A DNA stretch of 64,000 nucleotides from contig JAQTUE010000007.1 of assembly GCA_028710415.1 (NCBI GenBank), positions 1 to 64,000 on the forward strand. Direction: 5' to 3'. The notes beneath the pieces were generated by a model that was not told where the DNA came from, made no database searches, and saw only the letters and a list, made by a program, of their open reading frames with translations. Numbering within the stretch: position 1 is the first letter of the stretch; every line of letters starts with the position of its first letter. A program made the translations under genes and the position numbers. Shown one piece after another: positions 26,218 through 35,901 of this stretch. This DNA comes from Paludibacter sp. (GTDB taxonomy: Bacteria > Bacteroidota > Bacteroidia > Bacteroidales > Paludibacteraceae).

Positions 26218-28443
26218 ATGTATAGAAATTTCGTCCTGGCACTCCTGGCTGCATCCCTCCTCTCAGCCTGTGCAACTTCCGGAAAAACAAATGCAGATGC
26301 TATATTGGATCACAAAGTGGATTCAGTACTGAAGTTAATGACCCTGGACGAAAAGATAGGGCAAATGGTGTTGTATTCCAGCGACTGGGATGTAACCGGC
26401 CCCTCCCTCAAGAAAGGTTACCTGGACGATATCCGCAAAGGGAATTGTGGTAATATATTCAATGCACATACGGCGGCATACACCCGCAAGCTACAGAAGA
26501 TTGCTGTCGAAGAATCACGGTTAGGTATACCGTTGTTGTTTGGTTACGATGTGATCCACGGGCACAAGACGATTTTCCCCATCTCATTGGGAGAATCGGC
26601 CTCGTGGGATCTGGCAGCAATTGAAAAGTCGGCGCGCGTCTCGGCAACAGAGGCTGCTGCTTCGGGGATTAACTGGACCTTTGCACCCATGTGCGATATC
26701 TCGGTAGAACCCCGTTGGGGTAGGGTTTCGGAAGGTGCAGGAGAAGATCCTTATCTGGGTTCTAAAATTGCAGCCGCCCGAGTTCATGGATTTCAGGGTG
26801 ATAATCTGGCTGACCCTTCAACCATCCTGGCCTGTGTAAAACATTTTGCGGCTTATGGTGCCCCATTGGCCGGACGCGACTACAACACCGTGGATATGTC
26901 CGAACGCGTGTTCCTGGATACCTACCTGCCTCCTTACAAAGCAGCTATTGATGCCGGCGCTATGAGTGTCATGTCATCCTTCAACGAACTGTTTGGCGTT
27001 CCTGCCTCCGGAAGCAAATACCTCCTGACCGATATATTACGCACCAAACTTGGATTCAAAGGATTCGTAGTAACCGATTATACCTCCATCAACGAAATGG
27101 TGAACCATGGAATTGTGGCCAATGAAGCCGATGCCGGATTGCTGGCTGTAAAAGCCGGAGTTGACATGGACATGCAGGGTGAGGTTTATTTCAAATACCT
27201 GAAGAAACAGGTAAAAGAAGGATTGGTTGCCGGGAAGTTGATTGACGACGACGTACGAAGAATCTTAAGGGTGAAATTTATGCTTGGCTTGTTTAAAGAT
27301 CCATACCTTTATTGCGACGAAGCCCGTGAAAAAAGGGAAGTATATGCACCTGCCCATTTGGATGCAGAGCTTGATGTAGCCAAAAAATCGATGGTGTTAT
27401 TGAAAAATGACAGCCTGAAAGCCCTGCCGTTGAAAGCAGGTGAAAAAATTGCCGTGATTGGTGAACTGGCAGCCTCCACCCGTGACCTGCTGGGTTCGTG
27501 GAAAGCAGCCGGCGACTGGAACTTTATGAAATCGACACTCGACGAACTGAAAGCATTTAATGGTGAAGCAAATGTAACTTATGCAGAAGGCTGCAAGACT
27601 TCGGGCGAAGATCGCAGCGGATTTGCTGCAGCCATAGCCCTAGCACGCAGGGCAGACAAAATAGTACTGGTAATCGGAGAAAGCTGCGACTGGAGCGGAG
27701 AAGCAACCAGCCGTACGAGCATAAATATCCCGGGAGTACAAACCGAACTGCTTGAACAGTTGAAAGCATTGAAAAAACCGATCGTGGTGGTATTGATGAA
27801 TGGCCGTCCGTTGGATTTATCAAAGGAAAGCCTTCTGGCCAATTCAATCCTGGAAGTATGGTTCCCCGGGACCATGGGTGGGAAAGCAATTACCCAGGTT
27901 CTTTACGGGCAATACAATCCGGCTGGCAAACTGACCATGACTTTTCCACGCAACCTTGGACAGGTTCCAATTTACTATTATGAAAAAAATACGGGTCGAC
28001 CGATCTACCTGGCTAACCCGAAATATAAGTCAAGGTACATTGATAGCCCGAATGACCCTTTGTATCCCTTTGGATTTGGGTTGAGCTATACCACTTTTGC
28101 GTATTCGGATATCAAACTTTCTACCAACGAACTGGCTGAAAAAGGGGTATTGAGGGCAACGGTGAATGTGACAAATACCGGGACTGTTGACGGTGAAGAA
28201 GTTGTGCAGTGTTATGTACGGGATTTGGTAGGTAGTGTAACCCGCCCTGTAAAAGAATTGAAGGGTTTTGAAAAGGTAGCTATCAAGGCCGGGGAAAGCA
28301 AAAATGTGACTTTTACCATCACACCTGATATGCTGGCATTCCACCGGCTGGACATGACTTACGGCACCGAACCGGGAGATTACAAGCTTTTTATTGGTGG
28401 AAATTCAAGGGATGTGAAGGAAACGGGGTTTGTTCTCAGGTAA
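26218..28443 (+). CDS. GH3 beta-glucosidase, lipoprotein
   Basis: A 741-residue GH3 enzyme of normal length, with lipobox LLSAC (Cys18). The TIM-barrel domain has the nucleophile in FVVTDYTSIN (Asp287). The alpha/beta sandwich domain supplies the acid/base in DWSGEATSR (Glu495), and a C-terminal fibronectin-III-like domain begins at about residue 640. KHFAAYGAP and GRDYNTVD are substrate-pocket motifs. GH3 retaining exo-glucosidases release glucose from the non-reducing end. Next to GH144 genes the most likely substrates are sophorose and beta-1,2-gluco-oligosaccharides; that specificity is inferred from context. There are no acidic residues right after the lipid Cys, so it probably faces the periplasm. 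Confidence 0.88.
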   Translation: MYRNFVLALLAASLLSACATSGKTNADAILDHKVDSVLKLMTLDEKIGQMVLYSSDWDVTGPSLKKGYLDDIRKGNCGNIFNAHTAAYTRKLQKIAVEESRLGIPLLFGYDVIHGHKTIFPISLGESASWDLAAIEKSARVSATEAAASGINWTFAPMCDISVEPRWGRVSEGAGEDPYLGSKIAAARVHGFQGDNLADPSTILACVKHFAAYGAPLAGRDYNTVDMSERVFLDTYLPPYKAAIDAGAMSVMSSFNELFGVPASGSKYLLTDILRTKLGFKGFVVTDYTSINEMVNHGIVANEADAGLLAVKAGVDMDMQGEVYFKYLKKQVKEGLVAGKLIDDDVRRILRVKFMLGLFKDPYLYCDEAREKREVYAPAHLDAELDVAKKSMVLLKNDSLKALPLKAGEKIAVIGELAASTRDLLGSWKAAGDWNFMKSTLDELKAFNGEANVTYAEGCKTSGEDRSGFAAAIALARRADKIVLVIGESCDWSGEATSRTSINIPGVQTELLEQLKALKKPIVVVLMNGRPLDLSKESLLANSILEVWFPGTMGGKAITQVLYGQYNPAGKLTMTFPRNLGQVPIYYYEKNTGRPIYLANPKYKSRYIDSPNDPLYPFGFGLSYTTFAYSDIKLSTNELAEKGVLRATVNVTNTGTVDGEEVVQCYVRDLVGSVTRPVKELKGFEKVAIKAGESKNVTFTITPDMLAFHRLDMTYGTEPGDYKLFIGGNSRDVKETGFVLR

Positions 28444-28525
28444 TTGGTTGATTGGTTGATTGGTTGATTGGTTGATTGGTTGATTAAGTTGACTGAGTTG
28501 ATTAAGTTGATTAAGGTAATAAGTT
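28444..28525 (+). repeat. Tandem GATTGGTT / GATTAAGTT tract at a 3' end
   Basis: Directly after the GH3 stop, GATTGGTT repeats about five times, then drifts into GATTAAGTTGACTGAGTT units. Similar tracts follow three other genes (53301-53400, 53505-53560 and 56030-56095), always reading TTGATT-like in the sense of the gene. Confidence 0.8.
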
Positions 28526-28612
28526 TACCAGGAAATTAGGTAAATAGGTAATTAGTTATCTGATTAATTAGGAGAAGAAGTAATCAGGGCAATTGTATAA
28601 AAGATAAAAAAA

Positions 28613-28705
28613 TCAAAACTTAAGTAACACAGCTCCCCTTTAGGGGTTGGGGGTTATAAAAATTCAAAACTTAAGTAACTCAGCTCCCCTTTAGGGGTTG
28701 GGGGT
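28613..28705 (+). repeat. Two 42-bp direct repeats with a CCCCTTTAGGGG hairpin
   Basis: 28613-28654 and 28664-28705 are the same apart from one base. Each contains AACTTAAGTAAC, then AGCTCCCCTTTAGGGGTTGG. A further small hairpin CCGTC-GGAT-GACGG follows at about 28722-28735. The tract is the leader region between the GH3 gene and the GH144 operon. Confidence 0.85.
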
Positions 28706-28761
28706 CTTTAAACTCAACTCTCCGTCGGATGACGGATTGGGAGTCAGCATAATTAAACACA

Positions 28762-30342
28762 ATGAAAAAAACGATACTGTTTAGTCTAACCATTCTCTTC
28801 TTTAGCACCTGTATGGCTGCTGAAAAAGTGAATTATGTGGTGCCTAACAAACTGAAGGGCGTGGGTTATTCGGCACATACTGAACTGGCCTGGGAAAACC
28901 GGGTTGGATTTGTATATACTATTTATCGTTCGGATGATGGGAATAATAATTTCAGTAAAATAGGCGAAACAAGTTCGAACAGGTACATGGATTTCTTTGG
29001 GAAACAAATTCAAAAGGACCAGACATTTTTTTATCGTATCATGCCTAAAGGGTTAGCGGTAGACTGCAAGAATGCCGGAAAGTTTGAAGTAGTGGTTCCT
29101 GTCAAGGCGGCATCGGACACAGACCTACTGGATATGACCCAACGATACACCACCCGTTACTTTTATGATTATGCCGATCCTCAAACAGGAATGGCAAGGG
29201 AACGGAGTAATGATGGAAACGGCAATATAGTCACTACCGGTGGCTCGGGATTTGGGATCATGGCCTTGATTGCCGGTGCTGAACGTAATTATTTCAGCAG
29301 GGCAGAAGCGTTAAAATCAATCGATAAGATAGTCACCTTCCTTGAAAAAACAGAACGGTTCCACGGGGCCTGGGCACACTGGTACAATGGCAATACCGGA
29401 AAAGCATTTAGTTTCAGCCAGTTTGATGATGGCGGTGACCTGGTGGAAACAGCTTTTATGATGGAAGGATTACTGACAGCACGTGAATATTTCAGGAATG
29501 GCAACATCAACGAACAAGCCTTGGCAAAGCGGATTACTCAACTTTGGGAAACCGTAGAATGGAGCTGGTATACACAGGGTAAGGATGCCCTGTACTGGCA
29601 CTGGTCGAAAAATTACGGATTTAAACTGAATCACCGAATCACAGGTTTTGATGAAACACTTATCACGTATGTATTGGCAGCATCTTCTCCTACATTTCCC
29701 ATTGAACCTTCTGTATATGAGAAGTGTTATACGAATTCAAGCTACTTTTTAAACGGGAAGAAATACTTTGGAATAAAACTGGATTTAGGAATGGAGTACG
29801 GTGGTCCCCTTTTCTTCACCCATTATTCATTCTTAGGATTAAATCCAAACGGTTTGTCGGACAAATACACCAATTATTTTGACCGGAACCGGGCACATGC
29901 TTTAATACAAGTGGCATACGCAAAAGCCAATCCAAAAAAATATACCGGTTATGGTGCAAACTGCTGGGGATTTACTTCTTCGGATGATCCAATTAGCGGC
30001 TACACGTCGCATCAACCTGGAACCAGTGAAGAAAATGGCACCATTTCGCCTACGGCAGCCATAGCATCGCTGGTCTATACCCCTAAAGAATCGATAGCCG
30101 CACTACGCTACTTTTATTATTCAAAAGGAAATATATTGTTAGGTGAATATGGATTCTACGATGCTTTTAATGCCAGTTTAGTAGAAGGCCAACAGGTAGT
30201 CCATAGTTACCTGGCCATTGACCAGGGCCCGATAGCCGTTATGATAGAAAACTACAGGAGCGGGTTACTCTGGAAATTATTCATGGCAAATCCTGAGATT
30301 CACAAAGGACTGGACAGATTGGGATTTAAAACCGAGAAATAA
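28762..30342 (+). CDS. GH144-type endo-beta-1,2-glucanase (PF10091), copy 1
   Basis: A 526-residue protein. Signal peptide MKKTILFSLTILFFSTCMA, fibronectin-like domain at about 25-105 (FVYTIYRSDDGNNNFSKIGE), then an alpha/alpha-barrel glycoamylase-type domain. Motifs shared by the three paralogues are RYFYDYADPQTGMARERSN, GSGFGIMALIAGAER, DDGGDLVETAFMMEGLL and IAVMIENYRSGLLWKLFM. Characterised members of this fold (GH144) are endo-beta-1,2-glucanases releasing sophoro-oligosaccharides. Signal peptidase I processing is expected, so it is periplasmic or secreted. SusC starts 23 bases downstream. A decayed copy of this gene lies at 37790-37965. Confidence 0.82.
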   Translation: MKKTILFSLTILFFSTCMAAEKVNYVVPNKLKGVGYSAHTELAWENRVGFVYTIYRSDDGNNNFSKIGETSSNRYMDFFGKQIQKDQTFFYRIMPKGLAVDCKNAGKFEVVVPVKAASDTDLLDMTQRYTTRYFYDYADPQTGMARERSNDGNGNIVTTGGSGFGIMALIAGAERNYFSRAEALKSIDKIVTFLEKTERFHGAWAHWYNGNTGKAFSFSQFDDGGDLVETAFMMEGLLTAREYFRNGNINEQALAKRITQLWETVEWSWYTQGKDALYWHWSKNYGFKLNHRITGFDETLITYVLAASSPTFPIEPSVYEKCYTNSSYFLNGKKYFGIKLDLGMEYGGPLFFTHYSFLGLNPNGLSDKYTNYFDRNRAHALIQVAYAKANPKKYTGYGANCWGFTSSDDPISGYTSHQPGTSEENGTISPTAAIASLVYTPKESIAALRYFYYSKGNILLGEYGFYDAFNASLVEGQQVVHSYLAIDQGPIAVMIENYRSGLLWKLFMANPEIHKGLDRLGFKTEK

Positions 30343-30365
30343 GTTAACTGAAAAATTACGAACTC

Positions 30366-33347
30366 ATGAAAAAAAGAACATTCTACTTACTGTTGGTAGC
30401 ACTTATAGTATCGGGCACTCTTTATTCACAAAACATAAAAGTGGAAGGGGTAGTTTATGATAAAAAAAACGGAGATGCTTTGATTGGTGCGACCGTCATG
30501 CAAAAAGGAACCAGCAATGGCACCGTTACAGATTTAGACGGCAAGTTTTCGTTTGCAATGCCTGTCAATTCAACCTTACTGGTATCCTACGTTGGTTATA
30601 TCAGCCAGGAAATGGTTGTAAAAGACAATGCCCAGTTGCGGATACTATTGGAATCGAATACTAAAAACCTGGAAGAAGTAGTGGTAGTGGGATATGGAAC
30701 CAAAAAAGCCGGGGTAATTACAGGCTCAGTAGTACAGATCAAATCAGGCGATATTCTTAAAACACCAGCTCAGTCGGCCATACAATCCATTCAGGGAAAA
30801 GCTGCAGGTGTCAACATTATTGCCACTGATGAACCAGGCAAACAACCTACTGTAATGATTCGTGGTATCAACACAGTGCTCGGGGGTAGAAGTCCGCTTT
30901 ACATAATTGATGGAGTTGAAGCTACAAGCTTAAATGGTCTAAGTGCGAATGATATTGAAACTATCGATGTCCTGAAAGATGCTTCATCATTAGCAATATA
31001 TGGTAACAAAGCAGCCAGTGGCGTGATACTGGTAACGACAAAAAAAGGGGTTAAAGGTGCAATCAAAGTAAACTATGAAGGGAATGTTGGTTTTAAAGGC
31101 ATGCTGAAAACCGTTGACATGGCTGATTCATATCGTTTTGCATATTATCAGAATTTTGCTTCCGGCAGATCGAAATTTGATACGAATCAACCTTATAACA
31201 CCAATTGGCTAAAGGAAATAACCCGAACCGGAGTAACGACCAATAATGCCGTTTCATTATCGGGTGGCGAAGAAAATGTCAATTATTATTTTGGAATCTC
31301 CAGGTATACTGAACAGGGGATATTAAAAGGAACAGATTATAACCGAACAAATGTTATCAGCAAAAACGAATATAGGCTATTTAATAGTCGTTTGAAGATA
31401 ACCCAAACCTTTAACTTGTCAATTACAAATAACACACCCAAACCATTAAGCGCATTTACAGCAGCCTATAAACAAACTCCTATTATGCCGGTAAAATATC
31501 CTGATGGAAAATGGGGGATGCCTTTTTTGGATGATGCAACCAGCCAGATTGGTGTTACCGGAGACAAATTCAACAACGTTCCCAACCCCGTTGCCATGTT
31601 AGATTATAATGTTGAAGAAAATCTGAATGTAACTTTATTTGGGACGATCAGTGCAGAATATACTTTATATAAAGATCTGAAATTCAACTCAAATTACGGA
31701 GCTACTTACGACTCTGGCAAAGGGTATACCTATACTCCAAACGAACTTAACTGGTTCAGCCAAAATCCAACAGGTACAGAGTTTCCAGACAAATACTATA
31801 GCACCTTACAACAGCGCAGAAGCGATTTTTATGTTTGGAACTGGGATAATTACCTGACTTATAATAAAGATTTTGGTAATCACTCACTGACTGCGGTACT
31901 TGGTATGACTCGCTCTACTTCCCGAACAACACAAAATTTATCGGCCACCCGTTATAATGTTCCTTCACAATCAAATTACTGGAGCCTGGATCTATCAAAA
32001 AACGACGACAAAACAGCCCCGTCCACGTTAATTTCAAATACAAGTGAAACACCACTCGTAAATGTAGGATACTTTGGTAGGGTCGATTACAATTATAACA
32101 AAAAGTACTTACTGACAGCATCTTTGAGACGCGACGGTATCAGCGACTTCCAGGGGACTAATAAATGGGGTATGTTTCCGGCAGTTTCAGGTGGTTGGGT
32201 GATAAGTAGCGAAAAGTTCTTTGAACCTTTGAGCACGGTGGTTGATTATGTGAAAATCAGAGGTGGTTATGGTGAAATTGGGAATGGGAATGCCTGTCCG
32301 TCAGTCAATCAGGTCTTGTTCCAAAATGGTGCAAGCTATCCATTTGGGGTTGGCGAAACCATTTATCCCGGCTCTTATGTGCCTTATGCCGTTGACCCGA
32401 ATTTAACATGGGAAACAACGATTGAATTTGGTGGTGGTATTGATTTCCGTTTGTTCCAACAACGTTTATCAGGGTCTATTGACCTTTATACCCGAAAAAC
32501 AGATAATGTAATTTTACCTGTAAAACTACCGACAATATTATCTCCTGACCCGGTATTTTTAAATGCAGGTGTAGTTCAAAACAGTGGGATTGAAACAGTA
32601 ATCAACTGGGAGGATAAAATTGGAAAATCTATAATTTACAAGGTGGGTATCAATCTTGCTCTAAACAAAAATGCTATAACAGATATATATAGTGGATATT
32701 TTGATAAGCTGACAGGTGGTGACTTAGGAAATGGACAATACACCAAAGAAATTCATAAAGGCGATCCAATAGGTTCATTCTATGTATATCAAACAACGGG
32801 TTACAACGTCGACGGAGGATTTACTTATTCGGTAGGCAGAGTAAACGCCGGATCTTACATTCCAAAATACACTTACGGATTTAATCTTGGACTTGAATAC
32901 AAACATTTCGATATTTCAACAGATTGGTATGGTGTAGGAGGGAACAAGGTATTTAATGGAAAAAAAGCTCAGCGTTGGGGTGGTGAAAACGTGGAACTGA
33001 GTGAACTTAAAAACTTCTGGATACCATCGGCTCCAAGTCAAACTGCTGCAAATCCAAGACCTTTTTCGGATACCCCGCTGGCTTCAACCTATTACATTGA
33101 GGATGGCTCGTTCTTACGGGTAAACAACATAACGATTGGATATACCATGCCTAAAATTGTAAAACAAATCAATAAACTAAGGGTGTTTGTTACTGCAACA
33201 AATCCATTCATCTTTACTCAGTATTCAGGATTTTCTCCTGAACTATCAGGTTCTGACAATGGAAATCCATTAACAACAGCAGGTATCGAATTAGATGCTT
33301 ATCCAACGAACAGGACATTAACAATCGGAATTAGTATTGGCATTTAA
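30366..33347 (+). CDS. susC-like: SusC-like TonB-dependent transporter, pair 1
   Basis: A 993-residue outer-membrane importer. Signal peptide (ends LYSQ), carboxypeptidase-D-regulatory-like domain at about 24-100 (VVYDKKNGDALIGATVMQKG), the SusC hallmark LEEVVVVGYGTKK, plug domain (VMIRGINTVLGGRSPLYIID), and a barrel ending TIGISIGI. It should import oligosaccharides under the SusD lid, powered by TonB. The SusD gene starts 12 bases later. Its first ~110 residues are nearly the same as those of the second SusC (38174), while plug and barrel diverge. Confidence 0.92.
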   Translation: MKKRTFYLLLVALIVSGTLYSQNIKVEGVVYDKKNGDALIGATVMQKGTSNGTVTDLDGKFSFAMPVNSTLLVSYVGYISQEMVVKDNAQLRILLESNTKNLEEVVVVGYGTKKAGVITGSVVQIKSGDILKTPAQSAIQSIQGKAAGVNIIATDEPGKQPTVMIRGINTVLGGRSPLYIIDGVEATSLNGLSANDIETIDVLKDASSLAIYGNKAASGVILVTTKKGVKGAIKVNYEGNVGFKGMLKTVDMADSYRFAYYQNFASGRSKFDTNQPYNTNWLKEITRTGVTTNNAVSLSGGEENVNYYFGISRYTEQGILKGTDYNRTNVISKNEYRLFNSRLKITQTFNLSITNNTPKPLSAFTAAYKQTPIMPVKYPDGKWGMPFLDDATSQIGVTGDKFNNVPNPVAMLDYNVEENLNVTLFGTISAEYTLYKDLKFNSNYGATYDSGKGYTYTPNELNWFSQNPTGTEFPDKYYSTLQQRRSDFYVWNWDNYLTYNKDFGNHSLTAVLGMTRSTSRTTQNLSATRYNVPSQSNYWSLDLSKNDDKTAPSTLISNTSETPLVNVGYFGRVDYNYNKKYLLTASLRRDGISDFQGTNKWGMFPAVSGGWVISSEKFFEPLSTVVDYVKIRGGYGEIGNGNACPSVNQVLFQNGASYPFGVGETIYPGSYVPYAVDPNLTWETTIEFGGGIDFRLFQQRLSGSIDLYTRKTDNVILPVKLPTILSPDPVFLNAGVVQNSGIETVINWEDKIGKSIIYKVGINLALNKNAITDIYSGYFDKLTGGDLGNGQYTKEIHKGDPIGSFYVYQTTGYNVDGGFTYSVGRVNAGSYIPKYTYGFNLGLEYKHFDISTDWYGVGGNKVFNGKKAQRWGGENVELSELKNFWIPSAPSQTAANPRPFSDTPLASTYYIEDGSFLRVNNITIGYTMPKIVKQINKLRVFVTATNPFIFTQYSGFSPELSGSDNGNPLTTAGIELDAYPTNRTLTIGISIGI

Positions 33348-33359
33348 AATTGACTAACC

Positions 33360-34808
33360 ATGAAAAATATTAAGATAATCATAATTTTGTTGCTCAGCGT
33401 ATTGGTATTTAATGCCTGTGAAAGCGACTTGAATGTTTTACCACAAGATAAAATATCTAAAGATGATTTTCTATCTAATCCCAGATATGCTTCAGAAGTT
33501 GTAAACTCTGCGTACAATCAAATGCTCAATTTCGAGATGTATTCATTTGCATGGATTGGAATGACAAGCATAACATCCGATGATGCCGATAAAGGATCTT
33601 CTTCCGGAGATGCCGGCACCGACAAGGATAAACTCGATAATTTGGCATTTGATCCAACCTTACGTTCGTTCAACGACATTTGGAAACAACGCTATGCAGG
33701 TATTTACCGATGCAACGAAGGCATTTATTACCTCGGTCAGGTTAACCTGGAAGCTGGATTAAAAGCTCGTTATATAGGAGAATTGAAATTTTTACGCGCC
33801 ATGTTTTATTTCGATTTGGTTCGCTGCTTTGGTGGAGTGCCAGTAATTGCAGATAAAATTGATTTCAAGAATGAAGAATTGGTCAATCAGGTGGTTTATA
33901 CCCGCAAAACCAAGCAAGATACTTACATTCAGATAGAAAAAGATTTAAATGATGCTATCCTTGTACTACCTGCAAAATATGGAAATGCCGATATTGGTCG
34001 TGCCACGAAAGGTGCAGCTCAAGGACTACTGTCAAAAGTTTATTTGAATGAAGAAAAATGGAATGATGCATTTACAATGTCCGGCAATTTGATTGACAGC
34101 AAGCAATACAATTTGTTATCCAATTACGGGGATGTTTGGCGCGAAGTTGGCGAAAATGGTCCGGAATCACTCTTTGAAATTCAGGCAACACTTGGAAAAG
34201 GAGTTCAAGGTTATACCGATGTTCAAAGTGGTCGCGGAACACCCGATTATGGCTGGGGATTCAACACTCCGACAGTGAATCTGGCAAACGCTTATGAACC
34301 CGGAGACAAAAGACGTACTGCAACAATCCTGTTTACAGGACAAGTGTTGTGGGATGGTTTCCAAACTCCTACAAGTGGATGGACGAACCCACGATATAAT
34401 TACAAAGCTTACCAAAGCAGAACTGCAGAATCGTGGGATGACAACAAAGGAGAAACAGCCAAAAACGTCAGATTACTTAAATACAGCGATGTAATATTAA
34501 TAAGGGCAGAGTCGGCTTTCCAAATAGGAAATACAAATGAAGCATTGAAACAGATAAATAAAATTCGTACCAGAGCCGGATTAGATACATTAATCACAGT
34601 GACCCTGAATCAGATTTATAAAGAGCGAAGGTTGGAAATGGCAATGGAACATGACCGTTGGTTTGATATCGTTCGTACAGGTCAGGCATCAACAGCAATG
34701 GCAGCTGTAGGCCAGGTTTTTATTATTGGCAAACATGAAATATTTCCTATTCCCGAAGAACAAATTACATTAAGCAAGGGACTGTTAACCCAAAATCCAA
34801 ATTATTAA
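33360..34808 (+). CDS. susD-like: SusD-like glycan-binding lipoprotein, pair 1
   Basis: A 482-residue lipoprotein, lipobox VFNAC (Cys20), with ESD right after the Cys, consistent with surface export. TPR-like helices include the SusD signature FLRAMFYFDLVRCFGGVPV, and the C-terminal KERRLEMAMEHDRWFDIVRTG plus FPIPEEQITL are typical of RagB/SusD. It should bind the glucan fragment and close over SusC encoded just upstream. It lies between SusC and a LamG lipoprotein in one operon. Confidence 0.92.
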   Translation: MKNIKIIIILLLSVLVFNACESDLNVLPQDKISKDDFLSNPRYASEVVNSAYNQMLNFEMYSFAWIGMTSITSDDADKGSSSGDAGTDKDKLDNLAFDPTLRSFNDIWKQRYAGIYRCNEGIYYLGQVNLEAGLKARYIGELKFLRAMFYFDLVRCFGGVPVIADKIDFKNEELVNQVVYTRKTKQDTYIQIEKDLNDAILVLPAKYGNADIGRATKGAAQGLLSKVYLNEEKWNDAFTMSGNLIDSKQYNLLSNYGDVWREVGENGPESLFEIQATLGKGVQGYTDVQSGRGTPDYGWGFNTPTVNLANAYEPGDKRRTATILFTGQVLWDGFQTPTSGWTNPRYNYKAYQSRTAESWDDNKGETAKNVRLLKYSDVILIRAESAFQIGNTNEALKQINKIRTRAGLDTLITVTLNQIYKERRLEMAMEHDRWFDIVRTGQASTAMAAVGQVFIIGKHEIFPIPEEQITLSKGLLTQNPNY

Positions 34809-34854
34809 TCTTGAATATAAACAATTGAATTACTAACTTTAAAAAATGTAGAAA

Positions 34855-35736
34855 ATGAAAAAAATGAAATTATTAAGTGTGTTCATTATTGCTTCAATGG
34901 CAGTAAGTTTTATTGGTTGTAAAAGCAACACGACAGAACCTCTTCCACCTATTGGTGGCTATAACTCAGCGGATGAAGTTGCAAAAGCTGATTTAGTGGC
35001 CTACTGGCCTTTAAATGGAAATGGCATTGAATCATTATCAACTGCCGCACCCGCAACAACTAAAAATGTGACTTGGATGGATGGCGTAAAAGGTCAGGCT
35101 GCCAGTTTTAATGTAGGCTTTTTAGCTTATAATACCATTGCAAATTTAGGCACAAATCTACAAAGTGGATTTACAATTAGTGCGTGGGTAAAATTAACGA
35201 ATAACGGAAGTACCGGATCTGTTATTTTTTCATTATCCCGACCTAACGAATGGGCCGGAAACATTAATTTCATGTCTGAAACAGGTTGGATGCCTGCTAC
35301 CAGCGACAGTTTAACTGTTAAAGGTTTGCTCGTATCAAGCACTGACTTAGGTTGGCAAGATACTCGCAACACAGTAAAAGCAAATGCTGCTGATTTAGCT
35401 GCCGGTCATATTGCATATCCAAATAAAATTGGTGGTAAATGGGCTCATGCTGTTTATACCTGGGATAATACAACCAGATTGGCTAAAATTTATGTAAATG
35501 GTGTAAAAATATCGAATCCTGTTTGGGAATCAAGAGGTGCTGCAGGACAAACCTTCGCAATTACTACTCCGACTCATCCTATAATTGGAGCTTTCGAAAC
35601 GTTTGCAAATGGTACAACTACCGATTCGTGGAACACTGGATTAGTTGGACAACTTGACGAAATCAGAGTTTGGAAACGCGCATTGATTCTTTCTGACATA
35701 GGCGCATTGTATGAACTGGAAAAAGCAGGTAGATAA
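34855..35736 (+). CDS. LamG/concanavalin-like lipoprotein, probable surface glycan-binding protein
   Basis: A 293-residue lipoprotein with lipobox FIGC (Cys22). One LamG/Laminin_G_3-type beta-sandwich spans about residues 45-280 (LVAYWPLNGNGIES, SGFTISAWVKLTN, WDNTTRLAKIYVNGVKIS, GQLDEIRVWKRAL). It occupies the position, just after SusD, where SusE/SusF or other surface glycan-binding proteins are found. It has no catalytic motif. A strong terminator follows. Binding of beta-1,2-glucan is inferred from location. Confidence 0.8.
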   Translation: MKKMKLLSVFIIASMAVSFIGCKSNTTEPLPPIGGYNSADEVAKADLVAYWPLNGNGIESLSTAAPATTKNVTWMDGVKGQAASFNVGFLAYNTIANLGTNLQSGFTISAWVKLTNNGSTGSVIFSLSRPNEWAGNINFMSETGWMPATSDSLTVKGLLVSSTDLGWQDTRNTVKANAADLAAGHIAYPNKIGGKWAHAVYTWDNTTRLAKIYVNGVKISNPVWESRGAAGQTFAITTPTHPIIGAFETFANGTTTDSWNTGLVGQLDEIRVWKRALILSDIGALYELEKAGR

Positions 35737-35789
35737 TTTAGAACTATTGTTTCAGTAAAGCACTGGTAGCTTTATTGAACTATATAATT

Positions 35790-35826
35790 AACTGTAGGTA
35801 GGTAAATTATCTACCTGCAGTTTTTT
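35790..35826 (+). terminator. Intrinsic terminator after the first SusCD operon
   Basis: AACTGTAGGTAG (35790-35801) pairs with CTACCTGCAGTT (35811-35822, one G-U) and is followed by a T tract to 35826. It separates the GH144-SusC-SusD-LamG operon from the next GH144 gene. Confidence 0.85.
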
Positions 35827-35901
35827 ATATTATATATAAACAATAGTCTCCAGGATCCTGTTTTACAATCAAACACTGCCAACAAAAATTGATCTCCGAA
35901 A

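Noticed and set aside
27557..27889. Two overlapping antisense frames inside the GH3 gene
   Set aside because: Shadows of the GH3 coding sequence; no family resemblance.
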